Shown: positions 15,742 to 24,573 of the stretch, one piece after another | How positions within the stretch are numbered: position 1 is the stretch's first letter | Layout of the letters: each line of letters opens with the position of its first letter | Assembly (NCBI GenBank): GCA_024276995.1 | Contig: JAJRWB010000080.1 | Span: 1-64,000, forward strand | DNA from: Candidatus Eiseniibacteriota bacterium | Lineage (GTDB): Bacteria; Orphanbacterota; Orphanbacteria; Orphanbacterales; Orphanbacteraceae | DNA length: 64,000 nt | Reading direction: 5' to 3' | Notes under the pieces: generated by a model | Database searches by the model: none | What the model was told of the DNA's origin: nothing | The model's input: the letters and a program-made list of their open reading frames with translations, nothing else | Position numbers and translations under genes: made by a program

Positions 15742-18369
15742 ATGAAAAGAAGATCTTTCATGAAGAAAGCGGCCATCGCCGCCGTGGCCGCGGGTGTTCC
15801 AACCGCGAAGGGGTGGACGGTTCCCGATCCGGAGAACGTGCCGCTCGAATCGAAGGAAGCGAAGAATCATGTTCTCGCGGCGTGCCCCTACTGCGGCGTC
15901 GGATGCGGGACGATCATCCAGACCGAGAACGGCAAGATCACCAACGTGATCCCCGACAAGCATCACCCGACGAACAAGGGGCTCCAGTGCATCAAGGGGC
16001 TGACGTCGGCCGAGGCGATCTACGTGAACCGCCTGACCAAGCCGCTCATCCGCAAAGACATGTCCGACCCCTTGCGGGGACATGTTTCGGCGACGAAGGG
16101 ATCGTTCGACCCGAGTCTCTTCCGGGAAGCGACTTGGGAGGAGGCGGAGGAGATCACCGCCGACCGGGTGGCGGAGATCGTAAAGAAATCGGGGGGGAAC
16201 GCCGTCGGCCTGTATGGCTCGGGGCAGCTCACCGTGGAAGGGCAATACCTCGAGAATATCTTCATGAAGGGAGTGCTCGGTTCGAACACGATCGAGGCGA
16301 ACGCGCGGATGTGCATGACCTCCGCCGTGACCGGCTATTTCAAATCGCTCGGTTCCGACACCCCGCCTACCTGTTACGACGATATCGAGCTGGCGGACAT
16401 GATCACCTTCTGGGGGCACAATGCCCGCGGTTCGCACCCGATCCTCTTCTGGCGCGTGGCCGACCACAAGGCGCTCGCCGATATCCCGACGCTCGTCGTC
16501 GATCCGCGGCGAACCGGCACGGTGCAGGGCCTCGAGGAGATCAACCCGGCGAACAGCGTCCATTTCCCCACGATCAACGGGGATATCTCGATTCATAACG
16601 CCCTCGCTTACGCCATATTGGAGCGGCATGACGACGCGGTCGCCTGGGACTTTCTCAAGAAGTACACCACCGGGTGGAAGGAATACGTCGATGGCGTGAA
16701 GGCGAACTACAACCCGAAGGACGTCGAGGACAGGACGCTCATCCCCGCCGAAGAGATCTACCGCGTGGCGGAGATGTGGGCCGAGGCGAGCATCAAGGGG
16801 AGGAAGAGGGGGTCGGGGGGCGTGCTGAGTATCTGGGGGATCGGTTACAACCAGCATCTCCACGGCCAGCACAACACCATGGGCCTGGTGAACCTGATGG
16901 CGCTCACCGGGAATATCGGCCGTCCGGGCGCAGGGCCCCACTCCCAGACCGGCCAGCCGAACGCCATGGGTGAGCGGCTCACCGGTGGTCTTACCGGAAG
17001 GCTCCCCTTCAACATCGGTCTGGGAAACGCCGAACACAGGAAGTATATCGCCGAATGCTGGGGAATCCCGCAGGAGCGGCTCGACGCCGTGGCGAAGCTG
17101 CAGAACACCGGCATGGCGGTGGGGATGATGGAGCGGGCGCTCAAGGGCGAGGTTCAGGCGATGTTCCTCATCTACGCGACGCACATCGATCTTCCCGACG
17201 CGTACCACCTTTCACGCCCGGCGCTGACGAAGATGTTCACCGTTGTGCAGGAGATCTACAAGGACGCGCCGAACAACCTCTACGCCGACATCATCCTCCC
17301 CGCCGCCACGTGGGGCGAGTGGGTCGGCGGCACGTACATCCAGTCGGAGAGACGCCTTTACGTGGTGGACGGCACCGCGAATCCGGTGAAGGGGTGCAGA
17401 CCCGACATGGACATGGTGATCGACAAGGGGAAGATGATCGCGAAGCGGCTCGGCCTCGACGCCGACCGGATCTTTCCCTACAAGCGGATGGAAAACGGGT
17501 ATTACGACCCTGAAGATGTTTTCCGCGAATTCCTCAAGGCTTCGAAGGGGAGCGACGCCGATCTTTCGGGAATCTTGGAAGTGGAGAAGGAAACGGGCAA
17601 GTCTCCCTACGACCAGATCCGCGAATTGCGCGGTATTCAATGGCCCGCTCCGACTTCGGCGATCGCCAAGGCGGGCGGGACGAAAAGACGGTACATGGCC
17701 CAGGAGGAGTACTGGCCCGACAAGCCGTACGCTGAATTCCGTCACCCCGACGGGAAACTCCACATCCACTTGGTCAACCAGGATTACAGCCGTTACAAGG
17801 AGATCACCGACGCCATGTCGCCGGCCGGCGTCGACCCGAACTTCTACATCATCGATCATCTCGACACGCTCGTCGCCGCCCGCGATGCGGGATTGACGCC
17901 GGAGCTTCCCGACAAGGATTATCTCGGCAGGAAGATCGGGAGCGTACCGGGCGACAAGTACCCGTTCTGGTGGGCCACCGGTGTCGTGTACGAGCATTTC
18001 CACACGTCGAAAACGATCCGCGCCGGCACGACGAAGAAGCTGGTGCCCGAGATGTACGTCGAGATGCACCCCGACGACGCCGCCGAGCTGGGCGTGCGCG
18101 ACGGCGAATGGGTCCGCATCGTCACGCGCCGGGGAACGGTGGAAGCGCGCGCCTCGATCGGTCTCGATTCGGTGGTCAAGCCGGCGCGGAATACGGTGCC
18201 GAAGGGATTCCTCTTCAGCCCGTGGAACTTGTCGGTGGCCGATTCGGCCGATCCGAAAAAGAACAAGTGGCTCGCCAACGGCACCACCCACAGGGCATTC
18301 GACCCGGTCTCCGGTCAGGCGGATTTCAAGAAGTGCGTCTGCCGGGTGGAGCCGCTCGGGAAGGGATAA
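15742..18369 (+). CDS. NapA-like periplasmic molybdoenzyme (probable nitrate reductase catalytic subunit)
   Basis: An 875-residue molybdopterin bis-MGD oxidoreductase. A twin-arginine signal (KRRSFMKK) sends the folded enzyme to the periplasm. Cys48, Cys51, Cys55 and Cys83 (CPYCGVGC ... QCIKG) bind one 4Fe-4S cluster, and Cys191 in NARMCMTSAVTGY sits where NapA uses cysteine to bind molybdenum. The GSDTPPTCYDD stretch is also NapA-like. A difference is WGHNARGSHP where NapA usually has a methionine/acidic pair before HP, so the substrate could differ from nitrate. No napD chaperone or napB follows. A GAGGAG site fixes the start. Confidence 0.85.
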   Translation: MKRRSFMKKAAIAAVAAGVPTAKGWTVPDPENVPLESKEAKNHVLAACPYCGVGCGTIIQTENGKITNVIPDKHHPTNKGLQCIKGLTSAEAIYVNRLTKPLIRKDMSDPLRGHVSATKGSFDPSLFREATWEEAEEITADRVAEIVKKSGGNAVGLYGSGQLTVEGQYLENIFMKGVLGSNTIEANARMCMTSAVTGYFKSLGSDTPPTCYDDIELADMITFWGHNARGSHPILFWRVADHKALADIPTLVVDPRRTGTVQGLEEINPANSVHFPTINGDISIHNALAYAILERHDDAVAWDFLKKYTTGWKEYVDGVKANYNPKDVEDRTLIPAEEIYRVAEMWAEASIKGRKRGSGGVLSIWGIGYNQHLHGQHNTMGLVNLMALTGNIGRPGAGPHSQTGQPNAMGERLTGGLTGRLPFNIGLGNAEHRKYIAECWGIPQERLDAVAKLQNTGMAVGMMERALKGEVQAMFLIYATHIDLPDAYHLSRPALTKMFTVVQEIYKDAPNNLYADIILPAATWGEWVGGTYIQSERRLYVVDGTANPVKGCRPDMDMVIDKGKMIAKRLGLDADRIFPYKRMENGYYDPEDVFREFLKASKGSDADLSGILEVEKETGKSPYDQIRELRGIQWPAPTSAIAKAGGTKRRYMAQEEYWPDKPYAEFRHPDGKLHIHLVNQDYSRYKEITDAMSPAGVDPNFYIIDHLDTLVAARDAGLTPELPDKDYLGRKIGSVPGDKYPFWWATGVVYEHFHTSKTIRAGTTKKLVPEMYVEMHPDDAAELGVRDGEWVRIVTRRGTVEARASIGLDSVVKPARNTVPKGFLFSPWNLSVADSADPKKNKWLANGTTHRAFDPVSGQADFKKCVCRVEPLGKG

Positions 18370-18372
18370 GCC

Positions 18373-18969
18373 GTGAAGCGCCGCGGGTTTCTCGCGACCT
18401 TCCTCACCGGCGTCCTTCTTCCGCTGGCGCTCCCCCTCGCGGCCCGCGTCCCCGGAGCCGGGCGGCTTCGTCGTTTTCTCCGACCTCCCGGGGCGCTCGC
18501 GGGGGACGATTTCCTCGACGCGTGTATCGGTTGCGGACAGTGCGCCGCCGTCTGCCCCAACAAGTGCATCCACCTGCGGGGACTCGAAGGGGGACTGAGC
18601 GAACTCGGTACGCCCATGATCATCGCCAGGGCGAAGGGGTGCATTCTCTGCATGGCGTGTACGCAGGTCTGTCCCACCGGCGCCCTTCGGAAGATCGTAC
18701 CGACGGAAGAGGGAATGCGCGCCGTCGCCATGGGGAAGGCGTACCTGACGGAGGACATCTGTTACTCGTACGCCGGCCGAACATGCGGGGTCTGCTACAG
18801 GGCGTGTCCCCTTCCCGGCGAGGCGATCACCATCGGACTGTATGAAAAGCCCACCGTGCACAGGGAGTCGTGTGTCGGCTGCGGGCTGTGCGAGCAGGCG
18901 TGCATCCATATGCCGCAGGCGATCCGAGTGATCCCGGCGGACGAAGACCGAGCACCGACCCCGGTTTGA
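18373..18969 (+). CDS. NapG-like periplasmic ferredoxin, first copy
   Basis: A 198-residue protein with a twin-arginine-type signal (KRRGFLAT) and four 4Fe-4S motifs: CIGCGQCAAVCP, CILCMACTQVCP, CGVCYRACP and CVGCGLCEQAC. This is the NapG/MauM pattern. NapG normally works with NapH to pass electrons from menaquinol to the periplasmic reductase. The GTG start lies three bases after the stop of the molybdoenzyme gene, so the two are co-translated. A second, similar copy follows at once. Confidence 0.87.
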   Translation: MKRRGFLATFLTGVLLPLALPLAARVPGAGRLRRFLRPPGALAGDDFLDACIGCGQCAAVCPNKCIHLRGLEGGLSELGTPMIIARAKGCILCMACTQVCPTGALRKIVPTEEGMRAVAMGKAYLTEDICYSYAGRTCGVCYRACPLPGEAITIGLYEKPTVHRESCVGCGLCEQACIHMPQAIRVIPADEDRAPTPV

Positions 18970-18980
18970 AAGCTCCATCG

Positions 18981-19592
18981 ATGAACCGAAGAGTCTTTAT
19001 CAGGGAAATGGCGGCCCGCTCCGCGGCGTCGGGGGTGCTCGCCCTGTCGGGACTGTCGATTCTCGCGCTCCTAATCCGGAGCGAGGCGGCCGGACCGGCC
19101 GTGCCGGGCGAGCCGGCGACGCTCCGACCGCCCGGCGCCCTTGCGGAAGCCGGTTTTCTGGCCGCCTGCATCCGGTGCGAACGGTGTCGCGACGCGTGCG
19201 AGGCGGGGTGCATCCGCATCGCCCGGCCGCCCGACGGCGCGGGAAGGGGAACTCCCTTCATCGTAGCCCGCGAAAGGGGATGCACCCTTTGTCTCGAGTG
19301 CACGCGCGTGTGTCCCACCGGGGCGCTCCGCCGCCTGGAAGAGGTCGAGGATGTGGCGATGGGTGTGGCGGTGATCGATGAACGCACGTGCGTTGCGATC
19401 AATCGGACCGGCGTATGCGGCGCGTGCCACACGGTGTGTCCCCTCCGGAATCGGGCGATCACCCTCGGCCTTCACAACGCGCCCGCGATACACGACGACA
19501 AGTGCGTCGGCTGCGGACTGTGCGAGGAGGCGTGTATTCTCGATGGGACGAAGGCGATCCGCGTCTTTCCCCGAAGAAAGGGGGCGGCATGA
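18981..19592 (+). CDS. NapG-like periplasmic ferredoxin, second copy
   Basis: A 203-residue paralogue of the preceding gene product. The signal is twin-arginine-like (NRRVFIREMA) with a hydrophobic core. Clusters are bound by CIRCERCRDACEAGC (spacing altered), CTLCLECTRVCP, CGACHTVCP and CVGCGLCEEAC. The two copies share LRPPGALA-type linkers and TGALR elements but differ widely elsewhere, so the duplication is old. Its stop overlaps the next start (ATGA). Confidence 0.87.
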   Translation: MNRRVFIREMAARSAASGVLALSGLSILALLIRSEAAGPAVPGEPATLRPPGALAEAGFLAACIRCERCRDACEAGCIRIARPPDGAGRGTPFIVARERGCTLCLECTRVCPTGALRRLEEVEDVAMGVAVIDERTCVAINRTGVCGACHTVCPLRNRAITLGLHNAPAIHDDKCVGCGLCEEACILDGTKAIRVFPRRKGAA

Positions 19593-20497
19593 GCGACCCG
19601 TTGCGCACGTTGCGGAAGGGAACGCAAGGCGCCGTGGCGATCTTTCTCGTCGTCGGGCCCCTCCTCGCCTGGCACGGGCCGAACGGTGGTTCGACGAGGA
19701 TTTCCCGCGTGCTGAGTGATACGAGGGAGCGCGTCGCTTCCGTTCACGGCGACAGCTGGTCGGCGCAGATCGGCGGCGTCTCTCTTCTCGATCCTCTCGC
19801 CGCGGCGGAAGGGGTCGTTTCACAGAAGGCGTCCTTCCGACCGCTTCTCCTCGCGCTGGTTCTCCCTGTGGCGCTCACGGTACTTCTCGGCAGGGTGTTC
19901 TGCTCGTGGGTCTGCCCGGCCGGATTCTTATTCGAATCGTGCGATTCGCTGCGGCGGCTCCTGGCGAAGGCTTCGCTCGTTCCGGGGCGTGTGAGACTCT
20001 GGAGGGGGCACAAATATGTTCTCCTCGTCGCCGGTCTCGCCGTCACCGCCCTTGCCGGGATCCCGGTACTCTCCCACGTCTATCCGCCCGCCCTGGCGGC
20101 GCGGGAGGTTCACGATACGGTGTTCGGTCTCCTAGACGGCCGGTACGCGCCCACCGGGGCGCTCCTCTTCCTCTTCGGTATCGTGCTGTTCGAACTTCTC
20201 GCTGGCCGCCGCGCTTGGTGCCGCTCCCTCTGCCCGGGAGGGGCGCTCTACTGCCTGCTCGGTTCAGGGAGGCTCGTGCGGATCCGGCGGGAGGCGAAGC
20301 GATGCACCGACTGCGCCGATTGTATCGTCGCGTGCCCGATCGGCCTCGACCCGATGCACGACCGCACCGGAGTGGAGTGTGATAACTGCCGCGAGTGCGT
20401 GGCGAGCTGTCCGGAGGACGCCCTTTCGTTCGCTCTCGCCCGGGCCGACGCCCCGGCGGCGGGAACACCGTCCGGCCAGGAGAGGCCGGCACCGTGA
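19589..20497 (+). CDS. NapH-like membrane Fe-S protein, first copy
   Basis: A 302-residue inner-membrane protein with about four helices. Paired CxxxCP motifs between helices (RVFCSWVCPAGFLFE and AWCRSLCPGGALY) and a cytoplasmic ferredoxin end with CTDCADCIVACP and CDNCRECVASCP define the NapH family, a menaquinol dehydrogenase partner of NapG. A long periplasmic loop carries DSWSAQIGGVSLLDPLAAAE, matching NapH layout. The start overlaps the previous stop and the stop overlaps the next GTG. Confidence 0.88.
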   Translation: MSDPLRTLRKGTQGAVAIFLVVGPLLAWHGPNGGSTRISRVLSDTRERVASVHGDSWSAQIGGVSLLDPLAAAEGVVSQKASFRPLLLALVLPVALTVLLGRVFCSWVCPAGFLFESCDSLRRLLAKASLVPGRVRLWRGHKYVLLVAGLAVTALAGIPVLSHVYPPALAAREVHDTVFGLLDGRYAPTGALLFLFGIVLFELLAGRRAWCRSLCPGGALYCLLGSGRLVRIRREAKRCTDCADCIVACPIGLDPMHDRTGVECDNCRECVASCPEDALSFALARADAPAAGTPSGQERPAP

Positions 20498-21426
20498 GCG
20501 ACACGATCGGCCGGAAACGGGGCGTCCGCCTCCTCATCCTTTCCACGCTCAGCCGAACGGCGGTTCTTCTCCTCCTGTGCACCCTCGCCTTGTGGACCGA
20601 GTACTCGAATCTCAAGCTCGGGTACAACAATCCACGCCTCGTAGAGCTGAGTTCGGGACGGATGATGCGCCTCTTCTACGAAGGGTCGGACGCCTTCTTC
20701 TCCCTATTCGGAGAACCGGCGCAGGTGGCGCGCGAATTCGGCGGGATGACCTGGTCGATCCGCCTGTTCGGCATCCCGTTCACCGATCCGGTGGCCGCCC
20801 TTTCTCTCCTCGCGCGTGGCCACGGCTGGACGCCCCCGATCGCAGCCGGTCTTATCGTCCCCGTCGCCCTGGCGCTCCTTTTCGGCCGTGTCTTCTGCGC
20901 GTGGATCTGTCCGGCGTCCCTCCTTTTCTTCACCATATCGAGGATGCGCAGCCTTCTTTCCCGGTTCTTCTACTTTCCCGACTTCTCCCCCGGCCGATCG
21001 ACGGCATGGGGGATTCTCGCCGGCGGCCTTCTCGCGGCGGCGCTCTACGGCCACGGCGTCTGGACGCTTCTTCTTCCCTACTTCGCCATGGGGCAGGTTC
21101 TCTTCCAGTCGATCGCCTTCGGCACCCTTCCACCGCCGTTCTTCGCCCTTGCCGTCTTCGCCGCCGCCGACCTCGCCCTCTCGAGACGCTTCACCTGCCG
21201 GCACCTGTGTCCCACCGGAGTGCTTCTCGGTTTTCTCGGCCGGAAGGCGCCGGTCACGATCCGCCGCGATGCGCCGCGCTGCATCGCCGAGTGCGACAGC
21301 TGCACCCTCGTTTGTCCCTTCCAGGTGAACCCGAAGCGCGACGAAACACTCGACTGCTCGATCTGCGGCGAGTGCGTCGCGATCTGTCCGACCGGATGTC
21401 TTTCCGTGGGAAGGGGTGCATCATGA
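20494..21426 (+). CDS. NapH-like membrane Fe-S protein, second copy
   Basis: A 310-residue paralogue of the preceding protein. It has RVFCAWICPASLLFF and FTCRHLCPTGVLLGFLG within the membrane part and CIAECDSCTLVCP plus CSICGECVAICPTG at the cytoplasmic end. The periplasmic loop differs (YEGSDAFFSLFGEPAQVAREFGG in outline). The GTG start overlaps the preceding TGA (GTGA), so the two copies are made together. With the two NapG-like proteins this gives two parallel quinol-oxidising modules. Confidence 0.87.
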   Translation: MSDTIGRKRGVRLLILSTLSRTAVLLLLCTLALWTEYSNLKLGYNNPRLVELSSGRMMRLFYEGSDAFFSLFGEPAQVAREFGGMTWSIRLFGIPFTDPVAALSLLARGHGWTPPIAAGLIVPVALALLFGRVFCAWICPASLLFFTISRMRSLLSRFFYFPDFSPGRSTAWGILAGGLLAAALYGHGVWTLLLPYFAMGQVLFQSIAFGTLPPPFFALAVFAAADLALSRRFTCRHLCPTGVLLGFLGRKAPVTIRRDAPRCIAECDSCTLVCPFQVNPKRDETLDCSICGECVAICPTGCLSVGRGAS

Positions 21427-22022
21427 TCGCCGGCCGGTCCACCGCTCCCGTCATCGCGCTTCTCGCAACGCTTCTCTTCGCACCCGCCGCCGAGGCGCAC
21501 CATTTCAAGGGGCTTCCCCACTTCTCCTATTTCGAAAACTACCCGCAGGTCCCGCAGGAAGAGTTCCTCGGTCAGGCGGGGGACTACGAATACTCCCTCG
21601 TGCTCTACGATTTCCAAGGGTTGAAGAAAGAAGACGCCTACCAGCCCGACGATGCGAGACTCTACTTGATCATCTTCAATCTCCGTGAGAATCGCGTGTA
21701 CAACGGCCCAATCGCCGTGGAGATCCTCGATCGTGGCGCACCGATCGATTCGCTCGAAATCGAGGCGCCCCAGGAGGAGAGCGTCTACTCGCTCCAGAGA
21801 ACACTCCCTTCCACGGGACGTTACTCTCTCGCCGTAACGCATCTGGAAGGGCCGCCCACGCGCGCCGTCATCCCGTTCCGGCTTTCGTCGCAGAAGACTC
21901 TCTGGGGGAAGTGGGTGATCGGGATCCTGGCGCTCTTCGTGGCGGTCGTCGCCTTCGGGTCGAGACGGGCGCGGCTCGCCATCGACAGGCGGGACGCTCT
22001 CAACAGGAGGAAGACGCGTTGA
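21423..22022 (+). CDS. exported, C-terminally anchored protein of unknown function
   Basis: Not recognised. The 199 residues comprise a signal peptide (VIALLATLLFAPAAEA), a His-containing mature start (HHFKGLPHFSYFENYP), a predicted all-beta periplasmic domain of about 130 residues, one C-terminal helix (VIGILALFVAVVAFG) and a basic cytoplasmic tail. There are no cysteines, so no Fe-S cluster or c-type heme. Start and stop overlap the flanking genes (ATGA and TTGA), placing it firmly inside the respiratory operon. It may be an assembly or docking factor for the periplasmic electron carriers. Confidence 0.8.
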   Translation: MIAGRSTAPVIALLATLLFAPAAEAHHFKGLPHFSYFENYPQVPQEEFLGQAGDYEYSLVLYDFQGLKKEDAYQPDDARLYLIIFNLRENRVYNGPIAVEILDRGAPIDSLEIEAPQEESVYSLQRTLPSTGRYSLAVTHLEGPPTRAVIPFRLSSQKTLWGKWVIGILALFVAVVAFGSRRARLAIDRRDALNRRKTR

Positions 22023-23542
22023 CCGGCGAAATGGCGATGCACCGGATGGGGGGCGTGCCGGCACCGATCGCCATCGGTGGCGTGGTGGCGATGATCGTCC
22101 TTTCCCACCTGATCCTCACATTGCACGGCCGAAGAGCGCGTCCGGGGGGCTACGCGGTCTTCGACCTCCTTCGGATCGGAGCGATCGACAAGATGGTGAA
22201 GAGCCGGGCGTTCCCGCCGGCGCTGCAGGCGGTCCCGATTCTCCTCTTCCTACTCGTCATCGCGGCGGGGCTTTTCGGATCGGATCACGTGAACATCGGT
22301 CCCGTGCTCACCTGGACCTGGTGGTGGGCGCTGTTGATCTTCGTGATACTCGTTTCCGGGGCTAGTTTCTGCGCCGTATGCCCATGGGAAGGACTCTCGT
22401 CGCTGATCACCTCCTTCTCATTCACTTCGCGTATCAAAAAGATCGGATTCGAATGGAAGTGGCCCCGCCGGTTCAAGACGATCTACGCGGCGCTCGCCCT
22501 CTTCATCCTGCTCACCTGGTTCGAACTCGGTCTCGACGTCACCCGGTCGCCGGTGATGACCGCCGTTCTCGGCGCCCTGTTCGTGTCGGGCGCGATCCTG
22601 GGGGCGCTCCTTTTCGAAAGGAGAGCGTTTTGCCGGTACATCTGCTTCGTCGGAAGGATCCAGGGATTGTACGCTCTTTTCAGCCCGGTGGAACTGAGAC
22701 CGGTCTCGAAGGAGGTGTGCCGTTCGTGCGAGGGGAAGGAGTGCTACCACGGCGGCGACGCGGCGGTCGGCTGCCCTACGTCGCTCTTTCCCGGCGCTTT
22801 GCGCGAGAACACATACTGTACGCTCTGCACCGAGTGCATAAGCGCCTGTCCCCACGACAACCTCGCGATCAACGTGCGCCCCTTCGCGGCGGACCTCCAC
22901 AGGAAGACGCCCTTCCGGCGCGACGAAGCGGTGCTCGCCGTTTCGCTGCTCGCGCTCACCAGCTTCCACGGTCTCACCATGACGCCCTTCTGGGAGCGCT
23001 TGACCGATATGCTCCGCGTCACCACCGGCATCGGGCCGAAGGGGGTTTTCACCCTCCTCATGGCCGGCATGCTGATCGCGCCGGCGCTCCTCTTCTACGT
23101 CACATCGTACGCGGCGAAGCGGCTCGCCGGCGATCGCTCACCGAGTACGGGAAGGATCTTCCGCGGCTTCGCCTACTCGGTCATCCCGATCGCCCTCTTC
23201 TACCATCTCGCCCACAACGGAATGCACTTCTTCATGGAAGGGCAGAACATCATACCGCTCCTCAGCGACCCGTTCGGGAGGGGGTGGGATCTCTTCGGTA
23301 CGGCGAATCGAAGCTACGCTCCCTGGCTGAGTCTCGAGACGATCTGGTGGCTCCAGATCGGCCTGATCGTGACGGGCCATCTCGCCGGAGTGATTGCGGC
23401 GGACCGCATCGCACGGGTACTATTCAAGGAGAAGGGAGACGCGATCCGGGGATTGATCCCCCTGATCCTCACGATGATTCTCTACTCCAGCTTCAGCGTA
23501 TGGCTGATCGCCCAGCCGATGACCATGCGTTCGGGGATGTGA
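22019..23542 (+). CDS. large polytopic polyferredoxin (NapH/CcoG-related)
   Basis: A 507-residue membrane protein with about ten helices. Fe-S motifs comprise SFCAVCPWEGLSS, FCRYICFVGRIQG, the cysteine set CRSCEGKEC with GCP, and CTLCTECISACP. The first half follows the NapH plan; the second half adds further helices with histidines (LFYHLAHNGMHFF) that could bind heme or interact with quinone. TTG is taken as the start because AGGAGG lies eight bases upstream and TTGA overlaps the previous stop; an ATG four codons later has poorer spacing. It may be the third quinone-linked entry point of this operon. Confidence 0.82.
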   Translation: MTGEMAMHRMGGVPAPIAIGGVVAMIVLSHLILTLHGRRARPGGYAVFDLLRIGAIDKMVKSRAFPPALQAVPILLFLLVIAAGLFGSDHVNIGPVLTWTWWWALLIFVILVSGASFCAVCPWEGLSSLITSFSFTSRIKKIGFEWKWPRRFKTIYAALALFILLTWFELGLDVTRSPVMTAVLGALFVSGAILGALLFERRAFCRYICFVGRIQGLYALFSPVELRPVSKEVCRSCEGKECYHGGDAAVGCPTSLFPGALRENTYCTLCTECISACPHDNLAINVRPFAADLHRKTPFRRDEAVLAVSLLALTSFHGLTMTPFWERLTDMLRVTTGIGPKGVFTLLMAGMLIAPALLFYVTSYAAKRLAGDRSPSTGRIFRGFAYSVIPIALFYHLAHNGMHFFMEGQNIIPLLSDPFGRGWDLFGTANRSYAPWLSLETIWWLQIGLIVTGHLAGVIAADRIARVLFKEKGDAIRGLIPLILTMILYSSFSVWLIAQPMTMRSGM

Positions 23543-23548
23543 CAAGCC

Positions 23549-24130
23549 ATGTCCGACGAATTGACGAGACGGCAATTCTTTCGCCTCGGGCCGGTGGACA
23601 TTCTCCGCGGACTCGTGGATGGACAGGGCCGGGCCGGCGCCGGGAGGAAGGAGTCGCCGATCCGCCCGCCCAGCGCGCAGGCGGAAGATGCGTTTTTGCG
23701 AACGTGCGAAAGATGCGGGAAGTGCGCCGAGGCGTGCATCCACGAAGCGATACGCCGTTTCGGACCGGCCGGCGGGAGGAACGAGGGGACGCCGTATCTT
23801 CTTCCGGCGAAGAAGCCGTGCTACTGGTGCGAAACGATGGACTGCGTCCATGCCTGCCCGTCGGGCGCTCTCCGGTTCGGCGAAGACGGGAAGGCCGCGC
23901 CGATCGGCACGGCGGTGATCGACGCGGACCTTTGCCTCGTGAGTGGTGGGACTCTGTGCGATCTTTGCGTCTCCTTCTGCCCGAGCGCGATTCGAGCGAT
24001 CTCGATGGCGGCGCGCCGGCCGGTGGTGGATGAAGGGCGCTGCACCGGGTGCGGGCTTTGTGCGAAGTTCTGTCCCGCCGAGGAGTCGGCGATCCGTATC
24101 GTCGCGTCGGCGGGGAGGAGCGGCTCATGA
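23549..24130 (+). CDS. NapF-like ferredoxin
   Basis: A 193-residue protein with four 4Fe-4S motifs: CERCGKCAEACI, CYWCETMDCVHACP, CDLCVSFCP and CTGCGLCAKFCP. The N-terminus DELTRRQFFRLG resembles NapF, which is usually cytoplasmic and helps mature or reduce NapA; the RRQFF may be a vestigial export motif, since no strong hydrophobic core follows. It ends the Fe-S part of the operon and overlaps acpS by ATGA. Confidence 0.82.
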   Translation: MSDELTRRQFFRLGPVDILRGLVDGQGRAGAGRKESPIRPPSAQAEDAFLRTCERCGKCAEACIHEAIRRFGPAGGRNEGTPYLLPAKKPCYWCETMDCVHACPSGALRFGEDGKAAPIGTAVIDADLCLVSGGTLCDLCVSFCPSAIRAISMAARRPVVDEGRCTGCGLCAKFCPAEESAIRIVASAGRSGS

Positions 24131-24510
24131 TCGTCGGTTTGGGGATCGACCTGATCGAACTTATTCGGGTGCGCGGCGCGGTGGAACATTTCGGCGACCG
24201 TTTCCTGCGACGGGTCTACACCGACGAGGAGATCGCGTATTGCAGGGGGAAGGCCGACCCGGTCCCTTCGCTCGCCGGGCGGTTCGCCGTGAAGGAAGCG
24301 GCGATGAAGGCGCTCGGCACCGGTTACGCCCGGGGGGTTTGGTTCAGGTCGATCGAAGTCGCACGGAAACCCGCCGAGGCGCCGGGCGTCGTTTTTCACG
24401 GCGGTGCGCGAACGAGAGCGGACGATATGGGCGTTACGAACATCTTCGTGTCGCTCACCCATGAGAAGGGGATGGCGGCCGCGGTGGTGGTGCTCGAGGG
24501 AGAGCGGTGA
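24127..24510 (+). CDS. acpS: holo-[acyl-carrier-protein] synthase
   Basis: Transfers 4'-phosphopantetheine from CoA to acyl carrier protein. The 127-residue product has VGLGIDLIELIRV (metal-binding Asp8) and GRFAVKEAAMKALGTG (catalytic Glu/Lys region), the two hallmarks of AcpS, and normal length. The start overlaps the stop of the NapF-like gene, so it seems to be translated from the respiratory operon message, with which it has no known functional link. No clear terminator follows. Confidence 0.93.
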   Translation: MIVGLGIDLIELIRVRGAVEHFGDRFLRRVYTDEEIAYCRGKADPVPSLAGRFAVKEAAMKALGTGYARGVWFRSIEVARKPAEAPGVVFHGGARTRADDMGVTNIFVSLTHEKGMAAAVVVLEGER

Positions 24511-24573
24511 TAGAATAGGCTCAGTCGTTGCCGAACCGACGCGTGGAACACCTTGGCCCGCCGAGGCGAGTTG

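Noticed and set aside
17212-18978. A 588-codon minus-strand frame opposite the NapA-like gene
   Set aside because: Shadow of the molybdoenzyme; no recognisable motif.
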